Shown piece after piece: positions 61,923 through 64,000 of a DNA stretch of 64,000 nucleotides. The notes below the pieces were generated by a model that was not told the origin of the DNA, ran no database searches, and saw only the letters and a program-made list of their open reading frames with translations. A program made the position numbers and the translations under genes. The DNA lies in assembly GCA_963814805.1 (NCBI GenBank), contig CAWFER010000010.1:40507-104506 (forward strand). Direction: 5' to 3'. The DNA is from AP-15 sp963814805. GTDB taxonomy: Bacteria > Pseudomonadota > Alphaproteobacteria > ATCC43930 > CGMCC-115725. Numbering within the stretch: the stretch's first letter is position 1; the number at the start of each line of letters is the position of its first letter.

Positions 61923-62419
61923 CAACCGAAGGCCTTCTCCGAGGCAACAGTTTTCCCTTGGCGATGGGCGCCAGCGAGAGGCTCGGCCTCTCGCGCTCTC
62001 CGGAGTATTTGACCAGGGAAATCGGCAGATTTTGGGAAGAGATTTATCGGCAGGCGATTCGGGTTTATGATCGCCGCACGGTACAGCCGGGAGCAGCGAT
62101 GACCGTCAAGGAAATGGGGCCGGCGGTCGGTGCATTCTCGCCGGCCCTTTTCATGTTGGTGAGGCGCAAGAGCTGCGCTGGGAAACGGGCGGCCCGTGTG
62201 AGCCGCCCCGAGGACGCGATTTCCGGCCGGCGGTCAGTGCTAATTCCGAAAAGCGCGGCCGCCCGATAACGCTTGCTTCTCGGCGTTTCGACGGCCGTCT
62301 CGGCTTCGAAGCCCGCCTCGGACCTCGATGCGCGGGCCGTCGCTCGGCTGGGCATTGGCGCCGACCGCGCGGCGAGTGTGTCGGACCGAATCGATCGGCG
62401 AGCTTATTGCCTACCTACT
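61923..62419. other. Non-coding gap with terminators
   Basis: No gene supported. GGGCCGGC (62117-62124) pairs with GCCGGCCC (62140-62147) before TTTT, a rho-independent terminator for rightward transcripts; a second hairpin GGGCGGC/GCCGCCC follows near 62190. Confidence 0.5.
62117..62151 (+). terminator. Rho-independent terminator
   Basis: Eight-bp GC stem GGGCCGGC/GCCGGCCC with a 15-nt loop, followed by TTTT. Confidence 0.6.
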
Positions 62420-64000
62420 CTATTCGCGGAACAGCGCGGCAATCCGGTAGCACTTTCCTCCAGCCGCCCCGGGGGCAGGCTCGGCCTCGATCAGGCCATT
62501 GTTGCGCAACACCGCGATCCCGGAATTCCAGTGCCCGCCGGTCGGCTTTTTGCCGAGCATGGCTGCGAGCGCGTCCGCCGCGACGTACCGCTCGCCCTGG
62601 GCGGCCAGAGCCCGCAGGATCTCGGGCGCCGGGGACGGCAACCGGCCACACCACAAGGTCAGCCGCTCGGCCGCGGTCGACGGCGCCGGCGGAACTTCCC
62701 CAGCAGCCTTCTGTCCCTGCTCTGTCGCCATCACCAGTTCGTTCGCTTCGGCGATGTAACCCGATGCCCGCAAGCTCTTGCGACCGGCGTTGAAGTGCCC
62801 GCCGCTCGGCTTGAGGCCGGCAAGCGTGGCCAGCTGACCCCAGGTGAACCGCCCGGGTGCGTGTTGCGCCGCAGCCATCAGCAATTTGCGCGCTGCCGGG
62901 TGTATTCCGCCGCCGGCTGCGCCAGCAGCATCGGTTTCGGCCGGCGTAGGAGAAGCGATCCGCGCCGGCCGAACCGGCTTGATCCCGATGTTGGTCTGCG
63001 GCTCTTCCGCGGGCCTGGCATCGCCGGACGGCACCGCCGGGTCGGCGGCGAGCGCCGCGATCTGCACGATCCGGGCGGCAAGTGCGCGGTTCTGCTGCTC
63101 GAGGGCCACGATGCGGGCCTTCGCGTTGGCGAGGTCTTGCTCGAGCTGGGTCTGCCGTTGCCGGTCCTCGCCGGACCGTGCCCGCGACGGGCTCTTCGGT
63201 TCTGCGGGATGATCCTCGGCGGCGGCAAGCGCGGCGACGATCGCGGTGAGGTCGACCGCGGCGAGCGTGCGCGGCGCCGCCAGCCGTTCGCCCCGCTTCG
63301 GCGTACGCGAGCTGTCGAAGGTGCGGATCGCCGGAAACGCCGCGCGTTCGAGAATGCCGCGGCCCGGCGCCCACAGATACCCTTCGCCCTGCTGCAGCCG
63401 CGGCAGGTCGCCGAGGATGCGCTTGCCTTCCTGGCGATCGGCCTGGCCCTCGATCCAGCCGCCGATCGCGTCGCGGTCCTGGCTCGCCGTCAGCTTCATC
63501 GCGATCAGGATATCGGCTTGGCTCAGCACGTCCTTGTGCACCACGGCCGGACGCTGCGTGATCAGCCACGGGATGAAGCCCCGCACCCGGCCGCGCCGCA
63601 CGATCTCCTCGATATGGCCGAGGAGGCCCGTCTGATCCGGCAATGGCCGCTGCGGCGCCCAGAGATCGGCCTCGTCGAGGACGAGGTGCAGCGGTTCCTT
63701 GTTGGCCTCGTAGAGCGCTTCGGCAAACGCCGCCATGAAACGCCGGCGGGCAGCATTGCTGCCGAGCTCGGACAGATCGACGACGCACACCAGCGCCTCA
63801 GCTGCGATCAGCCGGCCGAGGGCCGCGCCGCTTTCGGCCGTGATCGGCACATCGGCATGGCGGCCGCCGAACACGATCACCGGATAGCCGGGCGCGCTGC
63901 CGTCGGCGCTGGCGCGCAAGCCCCACCACACCCCCAGCGGATCCACGATCGCGATCCGCGCGCCGGTCTCCAGCAGCCGCTCGACAAACCCCTTGGCCGC
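62420..64000 (-). CDS. HerA/FtsK-like ATPase with two winged-helix repeats, 5' end beyond window
   Basis: Open to the right edge, so the N-terminus with Walker A is outside. Visible: VDPLGVWWGLRA, Walker B LHLVLDEADLWAPQ, LLGHIEEIVRRGRVRGFIPW and LITQRPAVVHKDVLSQADIL, typical of HerA-like DUF87 ATPases. The C-terminal third has a coiled coil and two related winged-helix units (FTWGQLATLAGLKPSGGHFN and YVAADALAAMLGKKPTGGHW). Possible role in plasmid transfer or DNA processing; uncertain. Confidence 0.8.
   Translation of the reverse strand, partial: AAKGFVERLLETGARIAIVDPLGVWWGLRASADGSAPGYPVIVFGGRHADVPITAESGAALGRLIAAEALVCVVDLSELGSNAARRRFMAAFAEALYEANKEPLHLVLDEADLWAPQRPLPDQTGLLGHIEEIVRRGRVRGFIPWLITQRPAVVHKDVLSQADILIAMKLTASQDRDAIGGWIEGQADRQEGKRILGDLPRLQQGEGYLWAPGRGILERAAFPAIRTFDSSRTPKRGERLAAPRTLAAVDLTAIVAALAAAEDHPAEPKSPSRARSGEDRQRQTQLEQDLANAKARIVALEQQNRALAARIVQIAALAADPAVPSGDARPAEEPQTNIGIKPVRPARIASPTPAETDAAGAAGGGIHPAARKLLMAAAQHAPGRFTWGQLATLAGLKPSGGHFNAGRKSLRASGYIAEANELVMATEQGQKAAGEVPPAPSTAAERLTLWCGRLPSPAPEILRALAAQGERYVAADALAAMLGKKPTGGHWNSGIAVLRNNGLIEAEPAPGAAGGKCYRIAALFRE

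Noticed and set aside
61958..62355. ORFs on both strands between the mobilization gene and the HerA-like gene
   Set aside because: Overlapping terminators, no RBS, no conserved pattern; composition is not protein-like.
1..64000. CRISPR arrays, tRNA or rRNA genes
   Set aside because: No regularly spaced repeats with unique spacers and no tRNA-like cloverleaf or rRNA stretches were recognised on reading; a dedicated scan would be needed to exclude weak cases.

Overview
The window is a GC-rich, heavily mosaic piece of accessory DNA, most likely from an alphaproteobacterium (Hyphomicrobiales or a relative). The basis is a Ti-type TraA relaxase-helicase, a complete VirB-type type IV secretion cluster, small-protein families I associate with rhizobial-type genomes, and alphaproteobacterial-style catabolic genes. 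It is probably part of a conjugative plasmid or integrative conjugative element. No replication initiator, rRNA, tRNA or CRISPR array was recognised.

Layout. 1-6.6 kb looks like a small defence-type island: a broken UvrD/Rep-like helicase, an Abi (HEPN) protein, a helix-turn-helix protein, and a 59-aa ORF overlapping an SMC/RecF-like ATPase. 6.6-8.7 kb holds a tyrosine recombinase and a FitAB/VapBC-type toxin-antitoxin pair. 9-15.5 kb holds an MFS exporter, an IS110-family element, a ruined integrase, an S53 (sedolisin) peptidase and a beta-rich neighbour. 15.7-20 kb holds an overlapping resolvase-HNH pair and a compact Tn552/Tn5053-like transposon (16827-19960) with perfect 47-bp ends. 20-29.5 kb is a patchwork of small genes: an alpha/beta hydrolase, two inverted copies of a small protein family, three tandem signal-peptide-like micro-ORFs, a resolvase, a ribbon-helix-helix/membrane pair, and a toxin-antitoxin operon split by an IS1182-type element. 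29.5-33.3 kb is a second TniA/TniB/resolvase transposon lying inside a relaxase-like gene.

34-48.7 kb contains regulators and then a tightly overlapping operon virB1-virB2-virB3-virB4-virB5-(Cys-rich protein)-virB6-(small membrane protein)-virB7-virB8-(30-aa ORF)-virB9-virB10-virB11-virD4. 48.8-58.1 kb is catabolic cargo: a luciferase-like monooxygenase, a hydrolase split by a Tn3-family transposon (51008-54964), a dimeric-barrel protein and a benzoylformate-decarboxylase-like ThDP enzyme. 58.3-64 kb returns to conjugation: TraA, a predicted oriT with an IncQ/Ti-like nic core, a divergent mobilization accessory protein, and a HerA-like ATPase running off the right edge.

The secretion channel (virB/virD4), relaxase (traA) and oriT would together move the element, while the transposons, resolvases and integrases account for its patchwork. 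Many otherwise well-conserved genes carry single-base frameshifts (helicase, SMC-like ATPase, vapC, the second tniA, virD4 twice, esterase, traA). Either the replicon is decaying or the assembly contains uncorrected indels; raw reads would settle this.
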